Source: Pseudovirgaria hyperparasitica (lineage: Eukaryota > Ascomycota > Dothideomycetes > Acrospermales > Acrospermaceae). Taken from it: DNA of 64,000 bases. This document shows, piece after piece, positions 35,665 through 46,256 of this stretch; positions within the stretch are counted from its first letter, which is position 1, and the number at the start of each line of letters is the position of its first letter. The translations under genes and the position numbers were made by a program. The stretch covers positions 68,640-132,639 of the forward strand of contig NW_022985558.1 in assembly GCF_010093815.1 (NCBI RefSeq). Reading direction: 5' to 3'. Below the pieces are notes generated by a model. That model was not told the DNA's origin and did not search any database. It was given only the letters and a program-made list of their open reading frames with translations.

Positions 35665-36238
35665 GTGGATGGACCATGGGGGAAGCGTGTATATAGCATC
35701 AAGTGTGTGGGAGAAGTCCGTATTCGGTTTCCGATATATGCTCGCAGTATATACGCTCTGTTTCATAGACGTGTATTAACAGTATACTTTTAGATCTCGG
35801 ACCATATGAGACCAATACCAAAACCTCAACGCACACTCGCATGGCAATGGCAATGTAAGTTTGTCGCTGCAGTGACTAATCCTACGCACCATGTATCCAA
35901 TCGATTCACTGCATACAACAGTAGCAATTACACTTCACACTTCACACTTGACACTTGACACTTCACACTTCACACACAGCACAGCATTTCAGGCAAACGC
36001 ACGTCATTCTGAACGCGTCATGTACATACAGAGCCGCACGCGGACGCTACTCGCAATATCAATCATGCAAGCACGCCGACCCAACTCGAGCCGACAGACA
36101 TCCTCAGCCCTAACGAGCCATTATAACGGAGTCTGCCCACAAACGCATGCGCCATGTCATCGGATGACCCCATTCGTCGTCCGCCCAGCCAGAAAGCTTT
36201 CTTTTCATTGCCCGGTCCCAATGCGTGAATGAATGAAT
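35665..36238. other. Convergent intergenic region with a heptamer repeat
   Basis: About 570 bp between convergent stop codons. It includes the CACTTCA tandem repeat listed separately. No coding frame is credible. Confidence 0.45.
35931..35972. repeat. Six-copy CACTTCA heptamer repeat
   Basis: Six consecutive 7-mers: CACTTCA twice, CACTTGA twice, CACTTCA twice. The array lies between the convergent heme/steroid-binding protein and RPS25 genes. Confidence 0.9.
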
Positions 36239-36838
36239 TTACTCAGTTGCGCCGACGGCACGAGCTATATCTTTGTTAGCACGATGGTCGGGTATGGTTG
36301 ATATATACACTTTGTAGGAGCGATATGAGGGACACATACTGTAGACGCTCAACTTGCTGTGCCCAACAACCTTCTTGATCAAGCCCTGCTCCTCCAGATC
36401 GGTCAGCGCCTTGCGCGCCAGCGAGCCGTTAATCTTGAGGCGGTCGACGAGCGTCGCAACGGTGATGAGGCGGTATGATTGAACATCCTTCTGGAGCTTC
36501 TCCTGGGTTTGCTTGTCGAGCACTACGGCGTGTTGGGCCTTGTCCTTGACTAAATATCACTTGTATTAGCTCGTGTGCTTTTTGCAGTGCTGAGACTCGT
36601 CCTTGTTATCGGAATAGAGAGTTTTGAAGGGAATTATTTTCTTGTAATATAGAGGCTGCGATTCGTGTGTATGGAGAAGTGGGTGAATTTGAGCCATGGG
36701 AGTACACAAGCGGGCGAGGACATACCCTTTCCCTTTGACCACTTCTTCTTTTGCTTCTTGCCTCCGGTTGCTGCGGGCGCCTGTCGGCGTTGTCAGTATC
36801 TATTGTCGGAAGGGTTTGTAGGTGTCTAGGCATACCAT
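36239..36838 (-). CDS. RPS25: 40S ribosomal protein S25 (eS25)
   Basis: Four exons: 36838-36836 (the ATG alone), 36780-36726, 36549-36340 and 36264-36239. They sum to 294 nt, 97 aa. The sequence starts MAPAATGGKKQKKKWSKGK, continues DKAQHAVVLDKQTQEKLQKD, and holds the conserved winged-helix core YRLITVATLVDRLKINGSLA and VVGHSKLSVYTRAVG. eS25 sits on the small-subunit head near the tRNA sites. The initiation codon stands alone on the first exon, followed immediately by GTATG, so gene finders may misplace the start. Such an intron placement is common among fungal ribosomal-protein genes. Confidence 0.95.
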
Positions 36839-37474
36839 TTTGATAGATGTGTGTTGAGAGGTCGACTGGAGGAGATGTTCTTCGTGCGGCCGGCTATCTC
36901 AATGTGGAGGTTCGAAATTCTGGTGGGGTTAGGTAAGCGCGCTTAGAATCTGTGCGCACGTGATCATCAAGGCTTGGCGCTCACCATACATACGTACCCG
37001 GGGATCTTAACAGCCTGGAGGTAGTGCTTGCTTCTATCATGTGCCGCTGTAGTGTACTAAGAGCTTATATAATTACAAGATATGGAGTACCGTCGACAAG
37101 TTCATAGCGAAACGACGATCATTCATATAGTCTATGAGAATGTCACAGCTACGACGTTAATATCACTAGGCAATTTCACCCCGAGCACCTTAGGTCAATT
37201 CAATATCGCTGATCAAGCAAAACCTTGCATTCGAGCTTTCAAGCTTAGTTCGGCGATCTCACATTTCTCTATTCGTCGAATGTCCCAATCCGAAGTCAAT
37301 GCTGCTCAGTGCAATGAAACTGTGTGTGGTGGCCCCCCCCTCCGTCTATTGGGCAGGATATGTATTGCAATACGCTACAACGTGCATAGTGGTAGATTTC
37401 CAGGAGCAACATTCGCACACACACGCCAGCCAGATCCGTTCGCTGTAGATGGAAGTCTGCTCATTGAAGATTCT
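36839..37474. other. RPS25 promoter and URA3 3' flank
   Basis: About 640 bp. The minus-strand RPS25 promoter lies at the left. A 133-codon plus-strand frame at 37082-37483 has no motif and overlaps the end of URA3, so I do not call it. Confidence 0.4.
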
Positions 37475-38772
37475 TCACGATGAGCCTCCGCAGCCAATAC
37501 CGATTCGGTCCTCATACGCATCCCATGCCTCGCGGCGGTATCTCTCTGCTTCATGCGATCGATCTGCAGCCTTGAGGATACCCCGACCGACAATGACAAT
37601 GTCACATCCTTGCTCGTAAACAATCTTCCGTGGTGAATTGTACTGCTGCCCCTGCTGATCACCCAACTTCTGGTTCGTATCCATGGCATCTTCAGCAGGA
37701 AGTTGTACACCAGGTGTCATGGTGAGGAAGTTGTCGCCAGGCTCCACGTTCAGTGAACGCTGTGCTATGAAGCCAATGACGAAGTCGCGATGCTCTCGGG
37801 CGAGGGAGGCACATTGGGATGTATACGAGCCAGTGAGCAGATGACCCTCGGAGCTCATTTCCGCAAGTAAGAGCAGACCACGCTCAAATGGAGCGTCACC
37901 TACACGTATAAGCGGGTCCGAGAATAGATTCGAGTCTTCATTCTCCTCCGGAGTGGGAAAGGGGCTGATACTCTCAGTGCGGGTGGAGATGGTGGTGGAA
38001 ATGGACACAACACTGGCTTTGCGGCCCGTGGCAGCTCGGTTGTAGGATGAGAAGATAGGAGAGTACACAAAGTCGGCAGACGAGTCCGGATTCAGGTGTA
38101 ACGAGGACGATTTGCCGTTTTCGTCAGACATATGGCTGTCCGTATCAGGCGGCATTGTCGTACTTGTCGGACTAACCTCTTCAATGTCGTCGCCATCGTC
38201 GATATGCCAATCGTCGGGGGGAGGGTCGGCGCTAATTTCTGTCTGTACCACACCAGCCTTGTGTGCATTGATTGCTTGGGACGCACCGAGCTTGAGGGAG
38301 GTAATAATATTCGGTCCAGGGAGGATGTGTGCGTTTGTGATCTCAGACCATCGGGCTATTCGGAACGGACCGCCGGTGTACTGCTTGCGAACGGTCTCTA
38401 GATAACGGTGTGTCAGTTACGGCGTGAAGTAACACAAGAGACGTAAGGCATACCGCCGATGTCAGCAAACTTGCGATCTTCGAAGATGAGGAATCGCTTC
38501 CGGCGAGCAATAGCACGTAAGCCGCGGACAGTCCTTTCACCCCAGTCGCCGACTATATCACAGTGCGTCTTAAGCATACATATAGAGTCTCCAACGTCTT
38601 CGGCGAGCTGTAGCAGCTCGGCAGTGGTGGTGACGTCTGCAGAGACGCACAGGTTTGTGCGCTTGATACTGATGAGGCGTAAGAGGTAGGATGTGAGGGC
38701 GGAGGTCTGGGGCAACGAGGCGCGCTCTCTGTAACTCTGCGTCCAGGTGGTATGCCTCACTGGCGAGTCCAT
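37475..38772 (-). CDS. URA3: Orotidine 5'-phosphate decarboxylase with long insert
   Basis: Two exons, 38772-38454 and 38397-37475 (56-bp intron), give 413 aa. The enzyme makes UMP from OMP in the cytosol, the last step of de novo pyrimidine synthesis. The active-site pieces are intact: LCVSAD near residue 41, LKTHCD (67-72), and the signature LIFEDRKFADIG (95-106), with Asp99, Lys101 and Asp104. A Ser/Thr/Pro/Asp-rich insert of roughly 130 residues lies between INAHKAGVVQTE and the strand beginning ERGLLLLAEMS. Yeast Ura3 (267 aa) lacks it, whereas filamentous ascomycete enzymes are known to carry an insert here. The phosphate-binding end reads EQGCDIVIVGRGI. Confidence 0.94.
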
Positions 38773-40317
38773 GATGGCAAGGCGCTGTGCTGGAGTTCTA
38801 GCCGTGGCAGAGTTGCATTCAAGATGGGATTTCTAGCGCGATTCGGACCTTGGGGACGGGAACAGATATAGCGAGAGTGGAAATGACAGTATCAAGTGCG
38901 TGTAAGTGCGAGTATATCGAGCGTGTGCGAGTGCGAGTGTAAGAGTGGATGTGAGTGTGGCAGCGCTGGTAGTAATTAGTGGCCCTGGTGTCTGGCGTGT
39001 AAAGAAGGGTCTGTCTGTGCCTGGAAGCCCAGGCCAGTTCAAAATTGAAGGCGTAGTGATTAGAAGATGAAAGGATCTTCAAAAGAGTGGCGCAGGCGGA
39101 GACAAAAAGGAAAAAGCTGAAGAGCATGGATGTGCATCTGGATTCAAGAGTGCATATTGGGTGGTTGCGCCAATGTGGGTGCTCACAATTCATTCTGCTC
39201 GTTGATCCCACTAATCGATATTAATTAATTCTCACTCGTTAGGTCCAGTCCAGCTGTCCACGGCAGTCGCTCTCCAGTGCCCCGCCGCCGGCGCCTGCCT
39301 AAGGTAGCCTACAGTACTATATCTAGTAGTACTAAGCACCTCACGACGTTTCGGCCGACCCTACACCCCACTTTACATGGATCCATCCATGATGTTTACC
39401 TAGGTAAATCTGCTTCAGCCGCCGTATTGGAAAGCATCCCAGGGAACCCCATGTCAGAGACGGTCAATGTGAAGTTATCGAGTTGTGTTGTCAACTGTCA
39501 ACACACTTACCCCATAGTATCTTCGTCTACCGATAGAATAGACGCACTGCTCGGTCTGCACTCTGAGCACACTCTGAGCACACTCTACGGCAAACTCTTC
39601 ATCACCATACACACTCTTTCCAGCATCGTGTTACCATTGTCCTCCGCATCCAGCCAATCGCCTGTGATATCACTGTATCGGATGTCCGCTACCTGCTCAT
39701 CTCGCGCACGCTGGCTCAAAATCTCAAATTCCTATCGGCACGGTCGCTTATACGAGCTGTTACGTGTCATTTGCATGCCACCATATCGTTGATGGCTGTC
39801 CGTCTCCAGCCACCACAAGATTATCAAGCTCGCAGCCGGTTTCATGTCCGTCGTCGTTGTGTGGTCATGACAGAACTCCCCGCCATATGTCTGCAGCCTC
39901 CCAATCAACCTTCTAAGCACTCGGAAACATGTCTAATAGGGTCTGTGAGTATCATCTGGTCATTCTAGACAGCAAACAATCACTTCTGTGTGTCATCAAA
40001 ACGTATGTTGTGCGCACATGGTTAAGGTTTGTACCTATATACCTTATTAGCCCTTTCTACCCACTTACCATATCGGGTGATATTGGAGAATATCTGTTCC
40101 AACTTGTGCGTATTTACGGTTGAATCGGGCAGTCGGCTGGCGGTACGGTTACTCCTTCGGGCGGCCCGCAGTTCTATCGACTAGTGTAAATATAACAAAT
40201 CGTGCAGATCATCAGTCTATTATGACGTACTCATTATTCTCAGCGACAATGGGACTATAAGACTTCGCAATTCAGGCAGCTTCGTTCATATTCTGCCGTT
40301 CTCCGTATACATTTTAC
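38773..40317. other. Intergenic region upstream of URA3
   Basis: 1.5 kb. Next to URA3 lies a GTGTGAGTGCGAGTG-like low-complexity tract (about 38896-38958). Further on is a short direct repeat of CTCTGAGCACA near 39559-39585. A 171-codon plus-strand frame at 39277-39792 is Ser/Thr/His-rich with no homologous feel and is not called. Confidence 0.45.
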
Positions 40318-41567
40318 TTAGAAGACGACGAACACCCCAGCGGCCACCAGCAGTAGCGCCGACAAGGTATGCTCACGTAGGGGCTCTGTCAATGATTCTC
40401 CATTCATATGCTCATGCTCATAGTCATGACTTTCTGGTCGCTCTGTTGAATTCGGGCTTGGGCCTGGAAGCGTAGTGGTAGAATCCATCGGCATCAAGTC
40501 CGTTACACCTTGCCCATTCTTGATGAACCCCTTTTCTTCCGCTGTGAGATGCGTCTTCCTATAATTTTTCCACATCCTTCTCATTCTTACCGCTTGGAGC
40601 TCAGTGAAGCCTTCACCTTGCAGACACCGATCATCCACATAATTCATGTAATTATGTAGATTATCTGGTCCACTCTTTTTGCACAGAGAGGGCTCTTTGT
40701 CTGGACAGCCACGTGTCGCAGCCCATTGCAACGGAGTATCAGAAATGAAATCCGCGTCTCTAGTACACGACGACGGGTCTCCAGTGCCGAATACATGGAG
40801 CAATCCGAACCAGTGTCCAATCTCGTGGACAGCGATGAGGCCTCCGGAGTAGTTGACAATACCATCCTTGTGTGGAAGTGTGCCGGTTTTGATGATGCAA
40901 ATATCGGCTAGGCGGTCTGCAATCTGTGAGCCGAGAGGCATGCAAGCCTGGTTCTCAATTAGAATTCGCCTTGACATTTATTGACAGACATACACCATAA
41001 GCTGTTCCCATGTGCTCAAGCTCTCTCACAAATAGCATGTTCAGTGCGGCCTCACTCCCTTTTCGTTCGATCTTTGCTGGCCAATCTTGGGCGCTGGCTA
41101 CGCTCGCGTAACTGGTACCGACGTAATACTGCGGCATGCTCGCGAGTAGGAAGTAAATTCCATGCGGATTGAATCGTTCATTCATGACACGAAGCTGGTA
41201 TAGCAGAGTTTTACGCTATAAGTTTTTAGCCAGTATACACCATCATTCCTCTTAGCAATTCCTGGCGTACGCTAACCCAGCCATCGGTTGAATCTTCACT
41301 TGACACGGCTACGTGGAAGTGGGTTGGGACAACGATGTCATCTTTTCCCAAGTGTCTCGATCTCAAATTTGTCTCATCGACCGACAACAATCCCAACCGA
41401 GGCATCACGGTACCACAGTATTGTCCGCCATCCGCGTTTGATTCGACAGAGAGTGCTGGCTTGACTGCTGAGTTTCCTAGTCTAAGTATATCTGCCTGGA
41501 CGAGCCGTTGGGCGAAGACAATGGCGAGGATCGATAAGCAGACGAATCGTGCCATTTCAGAAGCCAT
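40318..41567 (-). CDS. Secreted pappalysin-type metalloprotease (M43) with C-terminal hydrophobic tail
   Basis: Three exons, 41567-41241, 41194-40994 and 40947-40318 (introns of 46 bp each), give 385 aa. An N-terminal signal peptide (ARFVCLSILAIVFAQRLVQA) is followed by a prodomain-like region with CGTVMPR, then VVPTHFHVAVSS and RVMNERFNPHGIYFLLA, as in fungal extracellular metalloproteases. The zinc motif is HEIGHWFGLLH (217-227), His217/221/227 with Glu218. A Met-turn NYMNYVDDRC and several paired Cys follow. After the catalytic domain come a Ser/Pro/Glu-rich linker and a final hydrophobic run LSALLLVAAGVFVVF with no charged tail, which looks like a GPI-anchor signal. The segment before the zinc motif is shorter than in typical M43 enzymes. 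Activity is likely but untested. Confidence 0.82.
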
Positions 41568-42083
41568 CGGATTTTGTCTGTCTTAGAATGAATGCTCGAA
41601 TATCATATGTGATATGATATGAACGGGATAACAATGAGGACAGAGATGGACAGAGCTCAAGCCGTCCATCTGACAGCGTTTAGATAAAGAATAGGCCCAG
41701 GCCACTGGTAACAGAAATGAGACAATTGAGGTTCAGGATGTCGAGGGTAAGTCGTTCCTTCCAAGTAAGTCCTGAAGAGTCCGGATTACGCATCTAGCTC
41801 TAGGATGCTAGGTTATTAATAACCTCTGAGTCGTTTCAAGGATAACAGAATGAGACTAACAAGGAACATTTCAACAAGGCGACTTGAAAGACACTATCTC
41901 CATGGCGGCACATCCCGTAACTCGAGTCATGATCTCCAACCCGGAACAATTTGATTGAATGTGACGCCCGCTAAACCGAGGGTATTCGTGTACTTAAGCC
42001 CATATCCAAAGCGTGAACCGTAGACCATACGTCTCGCACAATATTATCACAAAAGAAACCAATCCGACCGCGTACGAGCGGGC
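41568..42083. other. Intergenic region, protease promoter
   Basis: About 515 bp between two minus-strand genes. No gene, repeat or RNA feature is visible. Confidence 0.4.
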
Positions 42084-43816
42084 TCAACGGCCTCTGACCT
42101 CTGCACCAAGCACACCTGCACTCGCCACTCCCAGTCCCCCGAGGACAAACAGCCCCCAGGCCAGCGCTGCACCTTCCGCCTCTTCGACGAGAGCTTCCTC
42201 GGTATGACTCTCCCCATGTGTGGTACTGGCAAGCTCTTCACTAGTGCCGCTGGGTGGCACATATGCCTCTCCTTCGTCCTCTTCATGCTCGAAAGACTTG
42301 CGCGATCGTGTACTTCGCTTACCATCATTGCTAGCGGTCGAAGATTTGCGAGGTCTTCCACGTGCTGTCCGCTTCGGCGAAATGGGCGGTGTAGAAGTAA
42401 TAACAGGTTCTTCTTCGTCGTTCTCGTTCTTGAAGTGAACGTGGTGGGAATCCTCTTTGTCGTTGGGCGTCGTAATGAAAGGTACAGCGCTACATTTTAG
42501 CATGTCAAACACATCAAGCCCGCGAACTATCGCCCAGACAGAGTAACTCAGTGCACTAAGTAGAACGTCCCACCCGATGACACTGACAGCGGGATGGTCA
42601 CTGAGAGCGTTAAGTAGACGAACGACGGCGGTTCGAGATCGTTCATATGTTGTGCGCTCCTGGTGCTCAAGCTTGCTCCAAACTCGATAGTATGTTGTAT
42701 GCGTACTTTCTGGAGTGTTGTCGATTATCGCCGTGACTGTGTGCTTGGCATGCAAGAGAAATGAAGCGATAGCGAACCAGTAAAATACTGAAGTAAAGGA
42801 GCGATGGGCAATTCGTGGGTCACGGTGCGTTGTTCCGAAGCGAGCGGGCGCCAACTGTAACGATTGTGAGCGCTTGCGCTACAAGTAAGGAATGGCCAGT
42901 CACTTACATGTATGCCAATTGCGAAGACCTGCGGCAAGATGAAAAAGCCAACCATAAGAGTTCTTATCACATTGAGGTCGTTGGCATAGTTTGGCAGGAC
43001 GTCGAGAAGGACGAGCGACGCGATAATGGGTGCAATGTATACTCCTGGATGGGGAGTCCAGAGGGAGCTTCTTTGCGAAGTTGAGGAGAATGGCACCGGT
43101 GTCAGGAGAAGGCCAATGTAAAACAAATTCTGAGCAATACTGAGACCTACCAATTGTCCTAGAAGGACAAAGGCAAAAGTAAGAGTTTTAGGGAGGTGAC
43201 GTCGTCGGCCTAGGATGGTCAGTCGATCTTGCAGTGCAGCAATACTACAAAACATACCTTCAACTCCAACAAAGATGCTCCACCCAAGTAAACCAGTAAA
43301 CTGTTGCTGGGTCCACCAGAAACCGCGGCTTCTCGCTACAGCGACTTGAAAGCCATCACTGAGGATGTTCACGTCCTGAAACCATCTTCCTAGCTGTAGT
43401 CCACCTGTGATTCCATTCGTTCCACCGTACCATCCACTCCAAAGGCTATTGGGTATGGGTTCCTTGCTTTTCTGTGCCCATTCTTGGTACGAGATAGTAC
43501 GGGAACTGAGTGCGAAATGCGACACGATCAAGAAACTTAGAAGTGCCAGTCCAGCTAGTATAGTAATATCGCGCCGTCTCTGAGGGATTCTGGAACGCGT
43601 ATCTTGGGATGGCGGAAGCGCCTTGGATGCTACACGGAGCTTTGCAAAGATATAGACGAGCAGAGCACCGATTGATAAGGCTTGGCTTGTTAATGTAATA
43701 ATGGGTATCGCGTTTGAGTTGTTGACATCAGGCTCGACGGGCGCCATATCGTTGCGCGGGGTCCAGTAAGTACTGAACCGAAAGAATGGAATATGGTGGA
43801 CGTTGGGATGGAACAT
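42084..43816 (-). CDS. Polytopic membrane protein with basic AT-hook-like tail, unknown function
   Basis: Three exons, 43816-43258, 43209-42908 and 42854-42084 (introns 49 and 53 bp), give 543 aa; starting at the ATG at 43747 gives 520 aa. About eight hydrophobic segments are visible: AIPIITLTSQALSIGALLVYIF, ITILAGLALLSFLIVSHFAL, FTGLLGWSIFVGVEG, LTFAFVLLGQLVGLSIAQNL, YIAPIIASLVLLDVL, VIRTLMVGFFILPQVFAIGI, FTSVFYWFAIASFLLHA, and a weaker VLLSALSYSVWAIVRGL. A charged cytosolic stretch follows with RTARGRPRKSS (AT-hook-like GRPRK). Then comes an acidic region and a final hydrophobic run AALAWGLFVLGGLGVASAGV. I do not recognise the family. The motif WSGWYGGTNGITGGLQLGRW is distinctive. No catalytic residues can be named. 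Confidence 0.7.
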
Positions 43817-44558
43817 GCGCACTCTTCAAGCTCAAAAGGTTTGGCTTCCGACAACAAGGACACCTTTCATGTATCCAAGAGCTAGAGAGCGATTGTTGTG
43901 GGTAGTCCAACGCGCATGCGGTTGCGTTTCAACCTAGAGAAGGCGCGTCATCACAACCTTGGAACTAAGGTGACGAGGAGGCTTGAGCTCGGACCACTTC
44001 GAAACGATCAACAACAGTCCACAGCTCCTAACACGTTATGTATCTAAGCATACGGAGATTCGCAAGATACTTAGTACGCTCATTGCATGCTAGAAGCTCG
44101 GCGTCTAAGAGATCGTCTAAACAAACTCGTAGGGATGTCAAAATCATCAACATCATCATTATCAACATCATCGTTATCAACATCATCATTATCAACATCA
44201 TAATAGTTCTTCTCTTCCTCTACACGTCAACAAGTCACGAATGAGACTGACGCTGGCATCAAAAGTACAATCCTACTTAGGGCAAGACACTGCGGTTGTT
44301 ATGATAGGACATGTGGCGCTTAGCGAAGCAAGTATGCCCCCTTCTCACAGTTTAACACGTCCGAGCCACTAGATATAGATAATCTTTAAAATGAGGTAAT
44401 TGTAATAGAGAGACTTAAGACTCAATAGGAGACGAATAAGGTACTAGATAGCCCGTTTTCTTATTATGAGGGAAGTACCTCACTCAAAACTCAAGCCGTC
44501 AGCTCTCTCCGCTTGTCTCTCATTCTGATCTCTGCAGTTCTGCTTTTTCACTTTCTTC
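43817..44558. other. Intergenic region with a 15-bp tandem repeat
   Basis: About 740 bp between two minus-strand genes. The only structured element is the four-copy 15-bp repeat listed separately. Confidence 0.45.
44146..44205. repeat. Four-copy 15-bp tandem repeat
   Basis: Units ATCAACATCATCATT, ATCAACATCATCGTT, ATCAACATCATCATT and ATCAACATCATAATA, head to tail. The unit length is a multiple of three but no supported gene reads through it. Confidence 0.9.
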
Positions 44559-45305
44559 TTATTCGCACCCAACTTCACGCCTCTCTTGTTCAGAACAGAG
44601 ATACCCGATACTCCTCTTCAAAGACACCGTTCGACTAACCATCTCTGTGTTATCGTTATTCCTGCTTCCTTGTAATCCCCAAATAACTCCAACGACGGTG
44701 ATGGCCATTACAGCGATGAATACCGCAAATAACGCCCTTCGTCTCGCCGTCGTCCGCGTAAGCACGAACTTCTCAAATTTCTCATTCATTCGTAATTTAT
44801 GTTTCAAAGGTCCGCCTTCGAGACGGTTGATCGGGATTTGTGGACCAAGAGATGGGAGGGGAGAACGTATACGTGGAGATGAATGTTGGGCTCCTGGAAG
44901 TGCGGCTGCAATAGCAATGGAAGTACCAGAGGCGTACTGAGGTTTGTGAGAGATGTCGTAGAGCCTGTCTGTAGCAGATGTCAAGATTGACCTGCTCGAC
45001 GTATGCGTTGTGCAATGTGGCGGCGTTGGTGTGGGACATGACGGCGTAGGCAGTACTACGAGTGTAGTCTGCGCAATGTCGTCCTCTTTGAATTTTATTC
45101 TGTCCTTAGATGGTTGCTCGTGGCCATTCGCTCGATCTGCTTGTGTATCATCTTCGGATTGCCTCGAATTCGCTTCATGTTGACGTAGAAGCTCAACTTC
45201 ATCGCCAGACTCTGTCTGTGTACGAATAGTGTCATGACTTTCTCGTTCTCCGGGAGAAAGCGTACTGGAGAGAGAAAATCGACACTCTTGAGTTTGATCG
45301 GCCAT
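44559..45305 (-). CDS. Single-pass membrane protein, function unknown
   Basis: One exon with an ATG at 45305, 248 aa. The first 180 residues are hydrophilic, rich in Ser, Thr, Pro, Glu and Asp and probably disordered. A basic stretch (LKHKLRMNEKFEKFVLTRTT) precedes one membrane helix, ALFAVFIAVMAITVVGVIWGL, about residues 190-211. A short tail follows with CSEQERREVGCE at the end. The positive charges before the helix suggest the long N terminus is cytosolic. I do not recognise it; it may be lineage-specific. No similarity to the neighbouring polytopic protein is apparent. Confidence 0.6.
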   Translation of the reverse strand: MADQTQECRFSLSSTLSPGERESHDTIRTQTESGDEVELLRQHEANSRQSEDDTQADRANGHEQPSKDRIKFKEDDIAQTTLVVLPTPSCPTPTPPHCTTHTSSRSILTSATDRLYDISHKPQYASGTSIAIAAALPGAQHSSPRIRSPLPSLGPQIPINRLEGGPLKHKLRMNEKFEKFVLTRTTARRRALFAVFIAVMAITVVGVIWGLQGSRNNDNTEMVSRTVSLKRSIGYLCSEQERREVGCE

Positions 45306-46256
45306 TGGGACAAGGAGATTGTGCGGGATCTAGGTGAAGTAAAGTGAAGACGCTTGTGGGCTAAGGCTACAAGTAGAAATGGAGGAAGTAGTGCTGGGAA
45401 CTGTAACGAAGGAACAAATGAGAATTGTGGTCGTGCCTGCCAACCTCTTAAAAGACTTTCGAAGATCTATATATGATATAGACAACGAGAGAAACAAGCA
45501 AAGATATATCTCCTGTGAAGCATCATCTTCACAGAAACACTAGCATAGCCCTTACCTCCAACAGACATCAAAGCTATAGTTGTCACGATACAAGATACTA
45601 GAATAAAACTCCAAAAAATCATGGGTTTCTAGACTACCACACATAATGTGCCCTCACCCTGAACCTATCCCATGAATAAACTGTGGCGTCGTGGTCCGAC
45701 ATACGCTTGTGGCGCCCCCTCTCCGGTGCAGTAGGGCTAAGGTATTCATACGAACTCTGCTCAGTTTTGGGCAACGCAAACCATACGGCTCGAGTGAGAC
45801 TCGAACTCCTGACCTAAATCAGACCTGATAAAGAGGTGCATGGTCGCTACTAAACGGGTGCTATCCAACTGGGAATCAACCGGGATGGGTAATAAAATCA
45901 CCGTCACGTCGCTAGTGCCAACTTTTTATAGAATTAATTAATTAATAAAGGGTAGTTTCTGAGCGTAGCAAGACTGGCGATTGCAGACGTACCAGGTACG
46001 TGGGTGTGTTGCGTTTAGCAAGTGAACAGCGCTAAGGGATGGACCCACTTGTAGTTGTTCACGTTTCGAGCAATGGTAATTTGAAATTGTCATTCATTGA
46101 TCTTAGTAATAGGATAGTCGCTTATCCCTGTCTTAGTAGAGATTGCTCTTTCACTCCAAAATCTCGCTCTACATATGATGCCGTGCTCAACTTTCTATAA
46201 TTATACCAAATTGGTCAACAGCGTGTTTCAAAACCAAACTCAAATTAACGTGATCG
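45306..46256. other. Intergenic region containing a tRNA-like relic
   Basis: About 950 bp between the single-pass protein start and the PAN3 stop codon. Apart from the tRNA-like sequence I see only AT-rich stretches. Confidence 0.45.
45789..45883 (-). pseudogene. tRNA-like sequence, probably degenerate
   Basis: On the minus strand a B-box-like AGTTCGAGTCT and an A-box-like CAGTTGGATAGCACC lie about 65 nt apart. The outer ends GGTTGA...TCGAGCC pair partly. The T stem has two mismatches at its outer pairs, the D stem looks truncated, and no clean anticodon stem forms. No T-run terminator follows. It reads as a decayed tRNA, possibly one that once had an intron, or the head of a tRNA-derived SINE. 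The amino acid cannot be assigned. Confidence 0.35.

Noticed and set aside
35023-35766. 247-codon minus-strand frame
   Set aside because: It lies antisense over the GC-rich cytochrome b5-like exon. The sense strand carries the conserved domain, so this is a compositional shadow.
39277-39792. 171-codon plus-strand frame
   Set aside because: No domain or membrane pattern, first codon ATG only by chance context, and composition like its non-coding surroundings.
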